Origin: Amycolatopsis pithecellobii
Lineage (GTDB): Bacteria; Actinomycetota; Actinomycetes; Mycobacteriales; Pseudonocardiaceae
DNA length: 64,000 nucleotides
Direction: 5' to 3'
Assembly: GCF_009707865.1 (NCBI RefSeq)
Contig: NZ_WMBA01000006.1
Location: 1 to 64,000 of the forward strand
This document shows, in pieces, positions 1-8,365 of this stretch (within the stretch, counting starts at the first letter, position 1; every line of letters begins with the position of its first letter). The position numbers and the translations under genes were made by a program. The notes beneath the pieces are model-generated. The model did no database searches. It was not told where the DNA came from and saw nothing but the letters and a program-made list of their open reading frames with translations.

Positions 1-143
1 CCACCAGCCCCTGGCGGACACGCTTCGCGTGGCGGTGTCCTCACCACGTCGGCGCTGCCCTCCGCCAGCGACCACCTCAGAACCCGCTTCGGTGCGAGCT
101 GACGGCGTGGTGAGCGCCTTCGCCGCTGAGAAACCACTCCCTT
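1..143. other. Non-coding segment at window edge
   Basis: No reading frame here has a convincing start, ribosome binding site and recognisable product. The stretch holds a separated inverted repeat: CTCACCACG near 39-48 and CGTGGTGAG near 106-115. It lies downstream of the minus-strand gene that follows, so it could hold a terminator. Nothing else can be claimed. Confidence 0.4.
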
Positions 144-515
144 TCAGTGTTCCTGTTGGTCTCGCTCGTACAGTTCGGCGAGGTAGCGGTTGTAGGCCGC
201 CAGCTCATCGTCGTCGTCCGCGACCGGGACGGCGGGGCGCGGCTTGGGTACCTGCGCGACGCGGCGAGGTTGCGGAGGCGCCGCGGGTTTCGCGGCCGCG
301 GCCTCGCGGCGCAGTTTGCGGATGCGCAGCACCATGAACGCCGGGAACAGGCCGAACAGCGGCCACTGCAGGACGTACCCCAGGTTCTGGAAGGTTCCGG
401 TGGCCGATTCGAACCGGTTCCACTGCCACCACGCCAGCCCGCAGCACACGATCAGGCTGAGCAGGCACAACACCCCGATCGAGACACGGCGTGGCGTGAG
501 GAACCCGGCTGACAC
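144..515 (-). CDS. Small two-helix membrane protein, function unknown
   Basis: A 123-residue protein with a short basic N-terminus (TPRRVS), a first membrane segment at about residues 11-31, a WWQWNRF motif just after it, and a second hydrophobic segment at about 44-62. A basic, Ala/Pro-rich cytoplasmic tail with an acidic DDDDE stretch follows. The W-Q-W-x-R pattern after the first helix recalls SURF1-like actinobacterial membrane proteins, but the length and tail do not fit SURF1, so no function is assigned. The stop lies 28 bp from the lytic transglycosylase gene start side, in the same orientation. The membrane topology is seen in the sequence; any assembly role would be guesswork. Confidence 0.75.
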   Translation of the reverse strand: MSAGFLTPRRVSIGVLCLLSLIVCCGLAWWQWNRFESATGTFQNLGYVLQWPLFGLFPAFMVLRIRKLRREAAAAKPAAPPQPRRVAQVPKPRPAVPVADDDDELAAYNRYLAELYERDQQEH

Positions 516-542
516 GCCTTCGACGCTAGCACTCGCCGCACT

Positions 543-1409
543 TCACGAGACCTTGACCACCTGCGCGGCCTTGGCGTAGGAGTCGGCGAGGCCGAACACC
601 TTCTGCGCGTATTCGACCGAGTTGTTGTACGACAGGATGCCCTGCCACCAACCGGCCGGGGCCGACATGTCACGCCCGCCCGCGCACAGGTACTTCGCGG
701 CGGCGAGCGCGGCCGCGTCGATCTGCTGCGGGTCGTATCCGCCGCCCCATTTCGCCCAGGTGCCGGGGATGAACTGCATCGGCCCGACCGCGCGGTCGAA
801 ACCCGGGTCACCGTCGAAGCGGCCGCCATCGGTATCCCCGATCGCCTTGACCCCGGCGGAACCGTCGAGCGGCACGCCGACGATCGGCTTCGACGGGTAC
901 CCGTTCGCCTGCAGGACCGCGCCGCCGTACTGGCCGTGGTTCGACTCGATGCGGCCGATCCCGGCGATGGTGGCCCAGGAGATCCGGCACCCGGGCTGGC
1001 TCTCGCGCACGGCCAGTTCGGCGTTGCCGTAGGCGATCAGCGCGCGGGCCGGGATGCCCGTCACGTCGGAAACCTTGCCCGCCCACACCGACAGCAGGTC
1101 CTTGCCTTGCTGCTGGGGCCGCTGCTGCGGTTGCGGGTCGGCCACCGGCGCGCCCGCGACCGTGGCGTTGACCGGAGCCGTGGACCCCGGTGCGACGTCG
1201 GCCGCCTGCACCGACAGCGCCGGGATATCAGTGGTGGTCCGGCTGGGCGCGGGTGTGCTGACCCTCGTCATCACGAACACCGCGGCACCGGTCATCGCGA
1301 GGACCACCACCATGATCCCGAGCCTGCCCAGCGCGGCCAGCCCGGCTGGGCGCTTGCGTGGTTCGGCGGGCACAGGAGCGGTTTCCTGCTCGATCTGCTC
1401 GGTGCCCAA
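543..1409 (-). CDS. Membrane-anchored lytic transglycosylase (MltB-like)
   Basis: This protein cleaves peptidoglycan glycan strands non-hydrolytically outside the membrane. It has one N-terminal membrane anchor, a Pro/Gln-rich linker, and a C-terminal lysozyme-like domain. The catalytic Glu sits in the segment GIGRIESNHG, followed by the MltB-type block AVGPMQFIPGTW and a C-terminal ILSYNNSVEYAQKVF. I place the start at a TTG (1409) preceded by AGGA. Reading back to 1463 would make the inverted repeat at 1432-1456 part of the coding region. With TTG the product is 288 residues. It is common in actinobacteria, where such enzymes remodel the wall. The start choice is uncertain; the family is not. 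Confidence 0.88.
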   Translation of the reverse strand: MGTEQIEQETAPVPAEPRKRPAGLAALGRLGIMVVVLAMTGAAVFVMTRVSTPAPSRTTTDIPALSVQAADVAPGSTAPVNATVAGAPVADPQPQQRPQQQGKDLLSVWAGKVSDVTGIPARALIAYGNAELAVRESQPGCRISWATIAGIGRIESNHGQYGGAVLQANGYPSKPIVGVPLDGSAGVKAIGDTDGGRFDGDPGFDRAVGPMQFIPGTWAKWGGGYDPQQIDAAALAAAKYLCAGGRDMSAPAGWWQGILSYNNSVEYAQKVFGLADSYAKAAQVVKVS

Positions 1410-1431
1410 GAATCCTGCCCTCCGCCGGGTG

Positions 1432-1456
1432 TCCGTATGTCCAACGACCATACGGA
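1432..1456. promoter_or_regulatory. Inverted repeat upstream of lytic transglycosylase
   Basis: Perfect 8-bp arms TCCGTATG and CATACGGA separated by 9 bp, 23-47 bp upstream of the TTG start. Position and symmetry suit a dimeric repressor operator. The binding protein is unknown. Confidence 0.45.
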
Positions 1457-1495
1457 AACCCACGTTACGGGCGGGTTATCAATGCGGGTGGGAAC

Positions 1496-1978
1496 CTAGC
1501 TCGCGCGCTGCTGCCGGGCGAGGCGGGCGACGCACCACGCGGGCGCGCTGCCGCGGCGCAGGTGCTGCAGCACGGTCATCGGGCCGAGGCGACGGCTCAG
1601 GTCGCCCGGGGTGAGGCCGGCGGCGCGGTAGTCGAGCGCGCGCTGGTCCAGCGGGCTGATCCCGGCGTCCCACCACTTCGCGGCCTCGGTCACGTCGCCG
1701 ATCATCTGCCACCATCCCGCGGCGGCGACGAGCAGCTCGTGCGGAACCCCGGGGAGCCGCTCGCGCATCGCGTCGAGGTAGTCCGGGTCGGCGGATTCGA
1801 CCGGCGCCCAGCCACGGGCTCCGGACCTGGCGCGCTGACCGGGAATCCCGGGCGCCTGCTGCGGTACGTCGGCGAGCCACGCGGACGCGATCCGGTCGAT
1901 CTCCTGCTCTTCGGCCGTCTGCTCACGTTCAGCCGCCCACTGCCGAATAACCGCATCAACTCCGGGATCTCCGGTCAT
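1496..1978 (-). CDS. Hypothetical cytosolic protein
   Basis: I do not recognise this 160-residue protein. The ATG at 1978 is preceded by an AAGGAGG ribosome binding site with proper spacing, so the longer upstream reading (to 2218) is rejected. The N-terminal half is acidic and helical (WAAEREQTAEEQEIDRIASAWLAD in two stretches). The C-terminal half contains ALDYRAAGLTPGDLSRRLG, resembling a helix-turn-helix-like element, and ends basic (ARLARQQRAS). There is no signal peptide or membrane segment. It could be a small DNA-associated protein, but that is inference only. Confidence 0.65.
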   Translation of the reverse strand: MTGDPGVDAVIRQWAAEREQTAEEQEIDRIASAWLADVPQQAPGIPGQRARSGARGWAPVESADPDYLDAMRERLPGVPHELLVAAAGWWQMIGDVTEAAKWWDAGISPLDQRALDYRAAGLTPGDLSRRLGPMTVLQHLRRGSAPAWCVARLARQQRAS

Positions 1979-2262
1979 CCCTGCCTCCTTGTGCCCCAAC
2001 GACAAGTTGTGATGATCGAGCGATCGAGCGGGCCAGAACCAGCTGGTCACGCAATGTGAGCACCGTAGAGGCAGTTCCCACCGCTGCGCCAGACCCTGCG
2101 GCCCACGAATTCGACGACCAGGGCCTTCAATGGCTTGATCCACCCGGATGGTCGAATCCATCGCCTCATATTTCCCACGTTGTGACTTTCCGTGATCACG
2201 TTGCCGAGGGCGCACCAAAGGCCGGCACCGCGTTCGGCGGCGCCGGCAGGCTCAGTGTCGGG

Positions 2263-2430
2263 TCAGGAGAAAAGGGCTCGCACGAACGTCACGATCGCCT
2301 CGGCGCCGTCCTGCAGCCAGCCGAGCGCCCTGTGCACGACGTCGGCCGACTGGGTTGGCCTGCTGATCAAGAAGAACAGGACGAGCGCGACGACAGCGAC
2401 GACGACGATCTTCTTCGCGTTCGCCGACAT
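2263..2430 (-). CDS. 55-residue single-pass membrane protein
   Basis: A short gene with ATG at 2430 preceded by GGAGCGG. The product begins MSANAKK, then has one strongly hydrophobic helix (IVVVAVVALVLFFLI) and an amphipathic C-terminus with two Trp/Phe-containing turns (ALGWLQDGAEAIVTFVRALFS). The lysines before the helix predict an N-in orientation. Small actinobacterial membrane proteins of this shape are often annotated only as hypothetical. Codon third positions are GC-rich, as in a real gene. No function is proposed. Confidence 0.65.
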   Translation of the reverse strand: MSANAKKIVVVAVVALVLFFLISRPTQSADVVHRALGWLQDGAEAIVTFVRALFS

Positions 2431-2642
2431 CCGCTCCCCCGATCGTTTCGCGGGCCGCCGCCCGGGACACCCGTCATCCTGCCCAACGAGCGAGCTTTCC
2501 GACAGGCCTTCACCTGTTCGGCGGCCACCCTTGACTCTCCGTGTACGGCCCAGGGTAGCTTTCGCCGCTCGCTGCCCCGTGCGGGACATGCCGGAAACCG
2601 CGCCGGTAACGGGATTTGCGAGCCGCAAGCGGCGGATGGCGC

Positions 2643-3791
2643 TCAGAGCGTGCGGGAGATGATCTCCTTCATGATCTCGCTGGTACCGCCGAAGATCCGG
2701 TTGATCCTGGCGTCGGCCCACGCCCGCGCGATCGGGTACTCGGTCATATAGCCGTAGCCGCCGAACAGCTGCAGGCAATCGTCGACGACCTTGTTGACCC
2801 GCTCGGTGGTCCACAGTTTCACCATGGCCGCGCCCTGCACGTCGAGCTCGCCCCGCAGATGCCGTTCGATGCACTGGTCGAGGAACGCGCGGGCGACGGC
2901 CGCTTCCGTGGCCGCCTCGGCGAGGGTGAACTTGGTGTTCTGGAACGAGAAGACCGGACGGCCGAACGCGGTGCGCTCCTTGGTGTAGGCAAGAGTTCGC
3001 TCGATCGCCGCCTCCATCCCGGCGACCGCGGTGACGGCGATGATGAGCCGTTCCTGCGGCAGCTGCTGCATCATCTGGACGAAGCCCTGCCCCTCGGCGT
3101 CGCCGAGCAGGTTCGCCACGGGCACGCGAACATCGTCGAAGAACAGTTCCGCGGTGTCCTGCCCCTTGAGCCCGACCTTGTCGAGCAACCGGCCACGGCG
3201 GAAGCCCGGGGTGTCCGCCGGGACCGCGACCAGCGAAACACCGTGCGCACCGGCGTCGGGGTCGGTCTTCACGGCGAGCACGATGAGGTCGGCGAGCCCG
3301 CCGTTGGTGATGAACGTCTTGGCGCCGTTGATGACGTACTCGTCACCGTCACGGACGGCGCGGGTCTTGATGCCCTGCAGGTCCGATCCGGTGCCCGGCT
3401 CGGTCATCCCGATCGCGGCCACCATCTCCCCGCTCGCGAGCTTGGGCAGCCACTCCTTTTTCTTGTCTTCGTTCGCGTAGGCGAGCAGGTAGTGCGCGAC
3501 GATGCCGTTGTGCACGGCCACGCCCCACGCACTGTCTCCGGCACGCGCCTGCTCCTCGTAGAGCACGGCCTCGTGTGCGAACGTGCCGCCACCGCCGCCG
3601 TACTCCTCGGGTATCGACAACGCGAGCAGTCCCACCTCGCCGGCCTTGGTCCACAGTTCGCGTTCGACGTGTTTCTGCTCGCTCCAGCGCGCCGCGTTCG
3701 GAACGAGCTCCCGCTGGCAGAAAGTCCTTGCCAGTTCACGGAAATCGGCCAGCTGGCCGCCCCATGCGCTGTTCGGTGTCGGCAGTGGCAC
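2643..3791 (-). CDS. Acyl-CoA dehydrogenase
   Basis: An FAD-dependent acyl-CoA dehydrogenase of 382 residues catalysing alpha,beta-oxidation of an acyl-CoA and passing electrons to ETF. Visible family features are the IGMTEPGTGSDL flavin/substrate loop in the middle domain, ERTAFGRPVFSFQ, the QLFGGYGYMTEYP motif and the C-terminal RINRIFGGTSEIMKEIISRTL. The start is a GTG (3791) with AGGAGG nine bases upstream; longer readings run into the divergent regulator. Specificity cannot be read from sequence. It is divergent from a TetR gene across about 70 bp containing a palindrome, so it is probably controlled by that regulator. Confidence 0.92.
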   Translation of the reverse strand: MPLPTPNSAWGGQLADFRELARTFCQRELVPNAARWSEQKHVERELWTKAGEVGLLALSIPEEYGGGGGTFAHEAVLYEEQARAGDSAWGVAVHNGIVAHYLLAYANEDKKKEWLPKLASGEMVAAIGMTEPGTGSDLQGIKTRAVRDGDEYVINGAKTFITNGGLADLIVLAVKTDPDAGAHGVSLVAVPADTPGFRRGRLLDKVGLKGQDTAELFFDDVRVPVANLLGDAEGQGFVQMMQQLPQERLIIAVTAVAGMEAAIERTLAYTKERTAFGRPVFSFQNTKFTLAEAATEAAVARAFLDQCIERHLRGELDVQGAAMVKLWTTERVNKVVDDCLQLFGGYGYMTEYPIARAWADARINRIFGGTSEIMKEIISRTL

Positions 3792-3831
3792 GATGCGGAC
3801 CTCCTGGAAAACATTACGTGCGGAAGGTAAG

Positions 3832-3843
3832 TTCTGACCAGAA
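3832..3843. promoter_or_regulatory. Candidate TetR operator in divergent promoter
   Basis: Palindrome TTCTG-AC-CAGAA between the acyl-CoA dehydrogenase and TetR starts. It is the only clear dyad in the intergenic region and lies 20 bp before the regulator's GTG, so autoregulation plus control of the dehydrogenase is the simplest reading. Confidence 0.5.
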
Positions 3844-3863
3844 TGTACATTGAGGAGGTGGCC

Positions 3864-4463
3864 GTGGTCGAGCCCCGAGGGCACCGCACCCAGGCAGAGC
3901 GGCGCGAGCAGACGAGGACGGCGCTGCTCGACGCGACGATCGAGTGCCTGATCGAACTCGGGTACGCGCGCGCCTCGATGCAGGAGATCTGCGCACGGGC
4001 CGGCGTCTCCAAAGGCGCGGTACAGCACCATTTCTCGGACAAGGCCGAGCTGATGGCCGCGGCGGTCGAGCATCTGACGACGAAGCGGATGACCGCGCTC
4101 ACCGACTCGCTCGGCAAGCTGCCCCGGGGCGTGGAAGCCATTCCCGCCGCGGTCGATCTGCTGTGGTCGGGCTATTCCGGCGCACTCGCGGCGGCGGCGA
4201 CGGAGCTGTGGATCGCCGCCCGGACCGACCCGGCTCTGCGCGTCGCGATCCGGCCGGTCGACCGCGCGATGGGCCGCGCGGCGCTGGCGGGCATCCGGTC
4301 CCTCACCGACGACCTGCCCGCGGAGCAGGTCGAAAACCTGTTCTGGTTGACGGTGAATCTCGCCCGCGGGCTCGCGCTGGACGCGGAACTGGGCGGCGCC
4401 CCGGCGCGGCGCAAGCGACTGCTGGAGGAGTGGAAGCGAATGGCCGTCGAAGCGACGAACTGA
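3864..4463 (+). CDS. TetR-family transcriptional regulator
   Basis: A 199-residue one-component repressor, probably sensing acyl-CoA or a related ligand given its neighbour. The N-terminal helix-turn-helix is clear (ASMQEICARAGVSKGAVQHHFSDKAEL). The ligand-binding domain is helical and contains AAATELWIAARTDP, common in TetR C-domains. I chose the GTG at 3864 because GAGGAGG precedes it directly; an upstream ATG at 3843 lies in the operator palindrome. A strong GC-rich hairpin follows the stop. It is divergent from the acyl-CoA dehydrogenase. Confidence 0.88.
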   Translation: MVEPRGHRTQAERREQTRTALLDATIECLIELGYARASMQEICARAGVSKGAVQHHFSDKAELMAAAVEHLTTKRMTALTDSLGKLPRGVEAIPAAVDLLWSGYSGALAAAATELWIAARTDPALRVAIRPVDRAMGRAALAGIRSLTDDLPAEQVENLFWLTVNLARGLALDAELGGAPARRKRLLEEWKRMAVEATN

Positions 4464-4502
4464 CCGGGCCCGGCCCGGCCCTCACTCGGGCCGGCCCCGG
4501 TC
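4462..4502 (+). terminator. GC-rich hairpin after TetR gene
   Basis: Arms beginning GACCGGGCCCGGCC and ending GGCCGGCCCCGGTC pair with one mismatch around a short loop, directly at the TetR stop. There is no U-tract, as is usual in high-GC actinobacteria. Confidence 0.6.
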
Positions 4503-4526
4503 ACTCGTGAGACACGGGACGCCGCC

Positions 4527-4613
4527 GAGCATGACGCCACGGTGGGCTCTGATGACGAGAATCCCCTGTTCGCGTGAGCGGGTCAGGGCGCGTCGCACGC
4601 TCTCGCGTGGGAG
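4527..4613 (-). pseudogene. Remnant of a GntR-family helix-turn-helix
   Basis: The translation contains ALPRESVRRALTRSREQGIL followed by VIRAHRGVML. This matches the second half of a GntR winged helix (recognition helix plus wing ending in R-G). No in-frame DNA-binding N-terminus and no effector domain are present, and the open frame is only 70 codons. I read it as a decayed fragment, with modest confidence because the match is short. Confidence 0.35.
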
Positions 4614-4643
4614 CGCCCGGCGTTGATCTGGCGCAAAAAGCTC

Positions 4644-4710
4644 AGCTCCGGTGGCAGCGTCGCTGCTCGACTTGTGCGCGGAACGCAAGATCACCGCCGA
4701 CGTCGAACGC
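4644..4710 (+). pseudogene. Remnant of a zinc alcohol dehydrogenase C-terminus
   Basis: One frame reads SGGSVA and the adjacent frame reads LLDLCAERKITADVE. Together these match the GGS(I/V)A...LLDFCAEHGI-AD-E segment near the C-terminus of medium-chain alcohol dehydrogenases of the YahK/AdhA type, with a frameshift and small deletion between the parts. No other part of the gene is nearby. It lies opposite the GntR-like remnant, so this 250-bp gap looks like a gene graveyard. Confidence 0.4.
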
Positions 4711-4721
4711 CGCCGTCAGGC

Positions 4722-7718
4722 TCAAGCACGCACGAGGAGGCCCCGCTCATAGGCGATCGCCACCGCTTCGGTGCGGCGGGTGGCGCCCAGCTTCGCCATC
4801 ACGCGAGACAGGTGCACGCTCACCGTCTTCTCACTGATGTACAGCTCCTCTCCCACTTGCCGGTTCGTCCGGCCCAGCGCCACGCGCTCGAGGACCGCCC
4901 GCTCCCGTTCCGTCAGCGGGTCCACCCGCTCCGGCAGCGCCGCCGCCGGCACGCCCGGCAGCTCGATCCGCGCCCGGCGCGCCACCTCACGCACCGCGTC
5001 GCGCAGAGGTAGTGCGCGCAGCTTTTCCGCCGTTTCGTGTGCCTGCTTCAACTCCGCGGCCGCCTGCTCCGGCTCCCCCACCGTCAGCAGCGCCTCCGCG
5101 TACTGCCACCGGCACACCGCCTGCTCGTACACCGGCCCATAGCCGAACTTCTCGACCGCCTCCGCCCACAGCGCCGGATCCGGCGCACCCGGCAACCCGC
5201 TCGCGATCGCTTCGGCGCGCGCCAGCCAGGCCTGCCCCTCCGGCCCGAGCGAACCCGACCGTGGCCTGCCCGTCGCGGCCGCCCGCCGCACCCGCTCGAT
5301 GAGCTGCGCTCCCCCTTCGACATCGGCCGGCTCCCCGCGCCGGCGCGCCGCGGCGGCCCTGGCGACCGCGGCGGCGAGCGCCCCCGCGCCGAGCCGGATC
5401 CCGCTCAACCGGTACGCGGGATCGAGCGCGTCGAGATAATCCATCGCCTCCGCGGCGCGCCGGATCGCCGTCTCGTGATCACCCTGCCAGTACGCCAGCT
5501 CCGCACCCGCGCCACCGGCGGCGATCGCGGTCAGCGGCTCGGCCCGCCAGTGCGTGCGAAGCTCCGCCAGCAACTTCCCCGCCGTGGCGAACCCGCCCCG
5601 CGACACCACGACCGGCAGCCAGGTCGCGGTCATCCGCGCCGTCAGCACGCTGGACACGCCACGCGCCGGCGCCGCGGTGACGGATTCCGCCGGCCAGTTC
5701 CCGCGCTGGTACTGGAGCGAGAGATGCCGCGCCCGCAACTCGAGCCCGTACGCGCTCCACGTCATCCCGGTCTCTTCGGCCCGCTTGATCCCGCGCTCGA
5801 ACACATCGATCGCTTCCGGGAGCTCGCCTTGATCGTCATAGCTGTACCCGAGGAAGCACAGTGCCCGCAGTTCGACACTCGGCGCGGTCGCGTCACGGGC
5901 CTTGCGTGCCGCTTCGGTCAGCCGGGCGCGTGCCTCGGCGAAGTCACCGGCGTTGTCGGCCAGCGCGCCGACGGTGATCAGCGCCGAAGCCTCCGCGCCC
6001 GCCGTGCCGGCTGCCCGCGCGTCCTCGACCGCTGTCCGCGCGCTGACCAGCGACTCCCCATGGCGATCGAAACTGCGCAGGATGGCCGCCCTGGTCGCGA
6101 GCACCCACGCACGGGTCTTGCTCGACTCGGTCGCTTCGATGAGATCCCACGCCCGGTTGATCGCGTCGAGCGCACCACCGCTCTCGCTCTCGACGTTCAT
6201 CAGCGACTCGGCCAGCCGGCGCCATGTTTTGCTCGCCCGCACCACGTCGGTGTCCGTGCTCAGCGCCTCAACAGCCGACCGGGCATAGGCGATCGCGCGC
6301 TCCGGCTCCCCCGACGTGCCGGCGAAATACGAGGCCTCGTGCAGTAACCGCAGCTCGTCGAAATCGGGCGGGCGCGCGTCGGGCGGGACCGCGTCCCAGA
6401 TCTCCAGTGCCTGCTCGACATGCCGCAGCGCGGCGCCGGGCGCGCCGAGCCGTTCCGCCTCCTCCGCGGCCCGCAGCAGAGCGGGCAGCGCCGCGGTGAG
6501 ATCGCGGCTCTGCAAACTGTGGTAGGCCAGCTTGGCGTCGTGCCCGCGGCCCTGCGGGGTGCGCCGGATCCGCGCCGCGTACGCCGCGTGCATCCGGGTG
6601 CGCTCACCGGGCAGCAGATCGCCGTACACCGCCTCCTGCAGGAGCGCGTGCCGGAACGTGTACGCGCCCTTTTCGACCACCAGGGCGTGATACTGCACCG
6701 CCTCCCGCAATGCCTCGTCGAGTTCGTCCTCCCCCAGCCCGGACACCTCGGCCAGTGCCGCGTGCGCCACCGACTCGCCCGCCACCGCGATCACCCGCAG
6801 CACCCGCTGCGCATCGGACGTGAGCCGTTCCAGTCGCGCCAGCAGCACCTCGGCGAGCCCGGCCGGGAGGTCGACGCAGTCGCTGCACGAGGCCAGCAGT
6901 TCCTCCGCGAAGAACGGGTTGCCCTCGGAGCGCTCGACCACGCTGGTGACCAACTCCGGCGCCAGCGGACCGTCCGCGAGCGCCTCGACGAACGCGCGCG
7001 CATCGGCGTCCTTCAAGGGATGCAGCTCGATCTGCGCGACGGCGGGCAGCCGGACCAGCTCGACGAGCAGGCCCCGCAACGGATGCCGGCGGTACACGTC
7101 CTCCCCGCGGTAGCTCGCCACCACGAGCAACCGCTGCCCGCGGAGGCGGGAAAGCAGGAAGGACAACAGGTTCCGGGTGGAGCCGTCGGCCCAGTGCAGA
7201 TCCTCCAGTACCAGCAGCACCGGGCGGTGCTCGGCGATCTCGGTCAGCACCCCGAGTACCGCGTCGAACAGCTGCAGCTGCCCCAGGTCCTGCTCCGGGC
7301 GCAACCGGTACGCCATGTCCCGCTCGGAACCGGCCGACATGTGCTCGGCAGTGGCCACCGGCCCTGGCTGGGCCAGCGGCAGCAGCCGGGCCAGCGCCGG
7401 GCGGATCCGCACCGCGGCCCCGACCGCCGCGTCGTCCGCGGTGGCCAGCGGCCCGAGCGCCTCGGCGAACGGAAGGTACGGCAAGCCGCCTTCACGCACA
7501 TCGAGACAGCGGCCGGTCAGCACCAGCGCGCCGCGCGCCGTGGCGAACTCGGCCAGCTCCGCGAGCAGCCTCGTCTTGCCCACGCCCGCGTCCCCGGCGA
7601 CCAGTACCGCTCCGGCCTCACCGTGTTCGGCACGCGCAAAGCCGGCGCGTAGACGCCGCATCTCGTCCCCACGCGCGACCAAGGGAATACCGGAACCCAA
7701 ACGAGGCACAAGTCGCAT
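4722..7718 (-). CDS. Large ATP-binding LuxR-family regulator (LAL type)
   Basis: A 998-residue regulator with an N-terminal AAA/NTPase domain (Walker A GDAGVGKT at 42-49; Walker B-like LLVLEDLHWADG about 165-178), a long helical TPR-like middle region, and a C-terminal LuxR helix-turn-helix at about 925-990 (LTERERAVLERVALGRTNRQ, then EELYISEKTVSVHLSRVMAKLG). Such proteins activate pathway-specific operons in actinobacteria using ATP and an inducer. There is no adjacent biosynthetic cluster, so the target is unknown. It stands alone; the small gene upstream has the same orientation. Confidence 0.9.
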   Translation of the reverse strand: MRLVPRLGSGIPLVARGDEMRRLRAGFARAEHGEAGAVLVAGDAGVGKTRLLAELAEFATARGALVLTGRCLDVREGGLPYLPFAEALGPLATADDAAVGAAVRIRPALARLLPLAQPGPVATAEHMSAGSERDMAYRLRPEQDLGQLQLFDAVLGVLTEIAEHRPVLLVLEDLHWADGSTRNLLSFLLSRLRGQRLLVVASYRGEDVYRRHPLRGLLVELVRLPAVAQIELHPLKDADARAFVEALADGPLAPELVTSVVERSEGNPFFAEELLASCSDCVDLPAGLAEVLLARLERLTSDAQRVLRVIAVAGESVAHAALAEVSGLGEDELDEALREAVQYHALVVEKGAYTFRHALLQEAVYGDLLPGERTRMHAAYAARIRRTPQGRGHDAKLAYHSLQSRDLTAALPALLRAAEEAERLGAPGAALRHVEQALEIWDAVPPDARPPDFDELRLLHEASYFAGTSGEPERAIAYARSAVEALSTDTDVVRASKTWRRLAESLMNVESESGGALDAINRAWDLIEATESSKTRAWVLATRAAILRSFDRHGESLVSARTAVEDARAAGTAGAEASALITVGALADNAGDFAEARARLTEAARKARDATAPSVELRALCFLGYSYDDQGELPEAIDVFERGIKRAEETGMTWSAYGLELRARHLSLQYQRGNWPAESVTAAPARGVSSVLTARMTATWLPVVVSRGGFATAGKLLAELRTHWRAEPLTAIAAGGAGAELAYWQGDHETAIRRAAEAMDYLDALDPAYRLSGIRLGAGALAAAVARAAAARRRGEPADVEGGAQLIERVRRAAATGRPRSGSLGPEGQAWLARAEAIASGLPGAPDPALWAEAVEKFGYGPVYEQAVCRWQYAEALLTVGEPEQAAAELKQAHETAEKLRALPLRDAVREVARRARIELPGVPAAALPERVDPLTERERAVLERVALGRTNRQVGEELYISEKTVSVHLSRVMAKLGATRRTEAVAIAYERGLLVRA

Positions 7719-7778
7719 TCTGGCCTACCCCTCCGACAGTTTCGGAACGGTTTTCGCCGCGGGCGAGATTCCGGCCCC

Positions 7779-7973
7779 TTACCCCGCCCGAGCCTCGGCG
7801 ACTGTCGACTCGTCCGCGCTCGGGCCCCGCTGTCTCGGCACGTGTATTTCCGGGCTTCTTCGGCCCAGCAGCCGGCGCCGCCGCTTCGGCTCGGCCGGCC
7901 ATGACCTGTAGATCTCTTCGGTCCGGTACGCCACCTCGGCCCGCACCACGTCGTAGAGCCAGCTGCCGTGCAT
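7779..7973 (-). CDS. Small basic hypothetical protein
   Basis: A 64-residue product starting MHGSWLYDVVRAEVAYRTEE after a GGGGAG ribosome binding site. The first half forms an amphipathic helix with Trp and Tyr; the middle is very basic (EPKRRRRLLGRR). The N-terminal pattern M-H-x-x-W-L-x-x-x-V-R-A-E-V-x-Y-R resembles short actinobacterial proteins of unknown role. It lies 60 bp upstream of the LuxR regulator in the same direction. No function is inferred. Confidence 0.55.
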   Translation of the reverse strand: MHGSWLYDVVRAEVAYRTEEIYRSWPAEPKRRRRLLGRRSPEIHVPRQRGPSADESTVAEARAG

Positions 7974-8070
7974 GGGAACTCCCCTCTTTCCACTCATCGG
8001 TTCCTGCGAACGTCAGAGTCGTCCTGAGGGGGCCGGTCCGGCATCGGCATTCCACGCCGTCCCGGACAGC

Positions 8071-8118
8071 AAAAGACCCCTTACTCCGCAGGGGTCCAGC
8101 TCAGCGGTGTAAGGGGTC
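8071..8118 (-). terminator. Intrinsic terminator of the DUF397 gene
   Basis: A perfect 10-bp stem (GACCCCTTAC with GTAAGGGGTC) encloses a 24-nt loop that itself contains GGGGTCC. On the minus strand the stem is followed by TTTT. It lies 15 bp after the DUF397 stop. A U-tract is unusual for this genome style and strengthens the call. Confidence 0.75.
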
Positions 8119-8132
8119 GGTGCGGAGCGCAC

Positions 8133-8324
8133 TCAGTTGCGGCCGACGGCATGCAGGAGACCGCGCCAGCCCGACGGGGAAACGCTCAGCGCGCCCGCGT
8201 CCGGGTTCTTCGAGTCGCGGACCCCGACGTGCCCGGTGAACAGCGCGACCTCGACGCAGTCGTTGCCGCCGCCGCTGTAGCTGCTCTTGCGCCAGGTTCC
8301 CTCGGAATATTCGACTTTCGCCAT
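8133..8324 (-). CDS. DUF397 protein
   Basis: A 63-residue protein with the DUF397 signature: WRKSSYSGGGNDCVEVA near the N-terminus, VRDSKNP in the middle and W..LL near the end. The start ATG (8324) follows GGGGAG. DUF397 genes are typically found just downstream of XRE regulators of the Scr1/AbaA-like type, as here (41 bp gap). The pairs influence development and secondary metabolism in Streptomyces, and some behave like toxin-antitoxin partners. That role is family knowledge, not shown here. Confidence 0.88.
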   Translation of the reverse strand: MAKVEYSEGTWRKSSYSGGGNDCVEVALFTGHVGVRDSKNPDAGALSVSPSGWRGLLHAVGRN

Positions 8325-8365
8325 ATCTCCCCGCTCCTCACTTTTCACGCGGTGCTTTATCCGGC

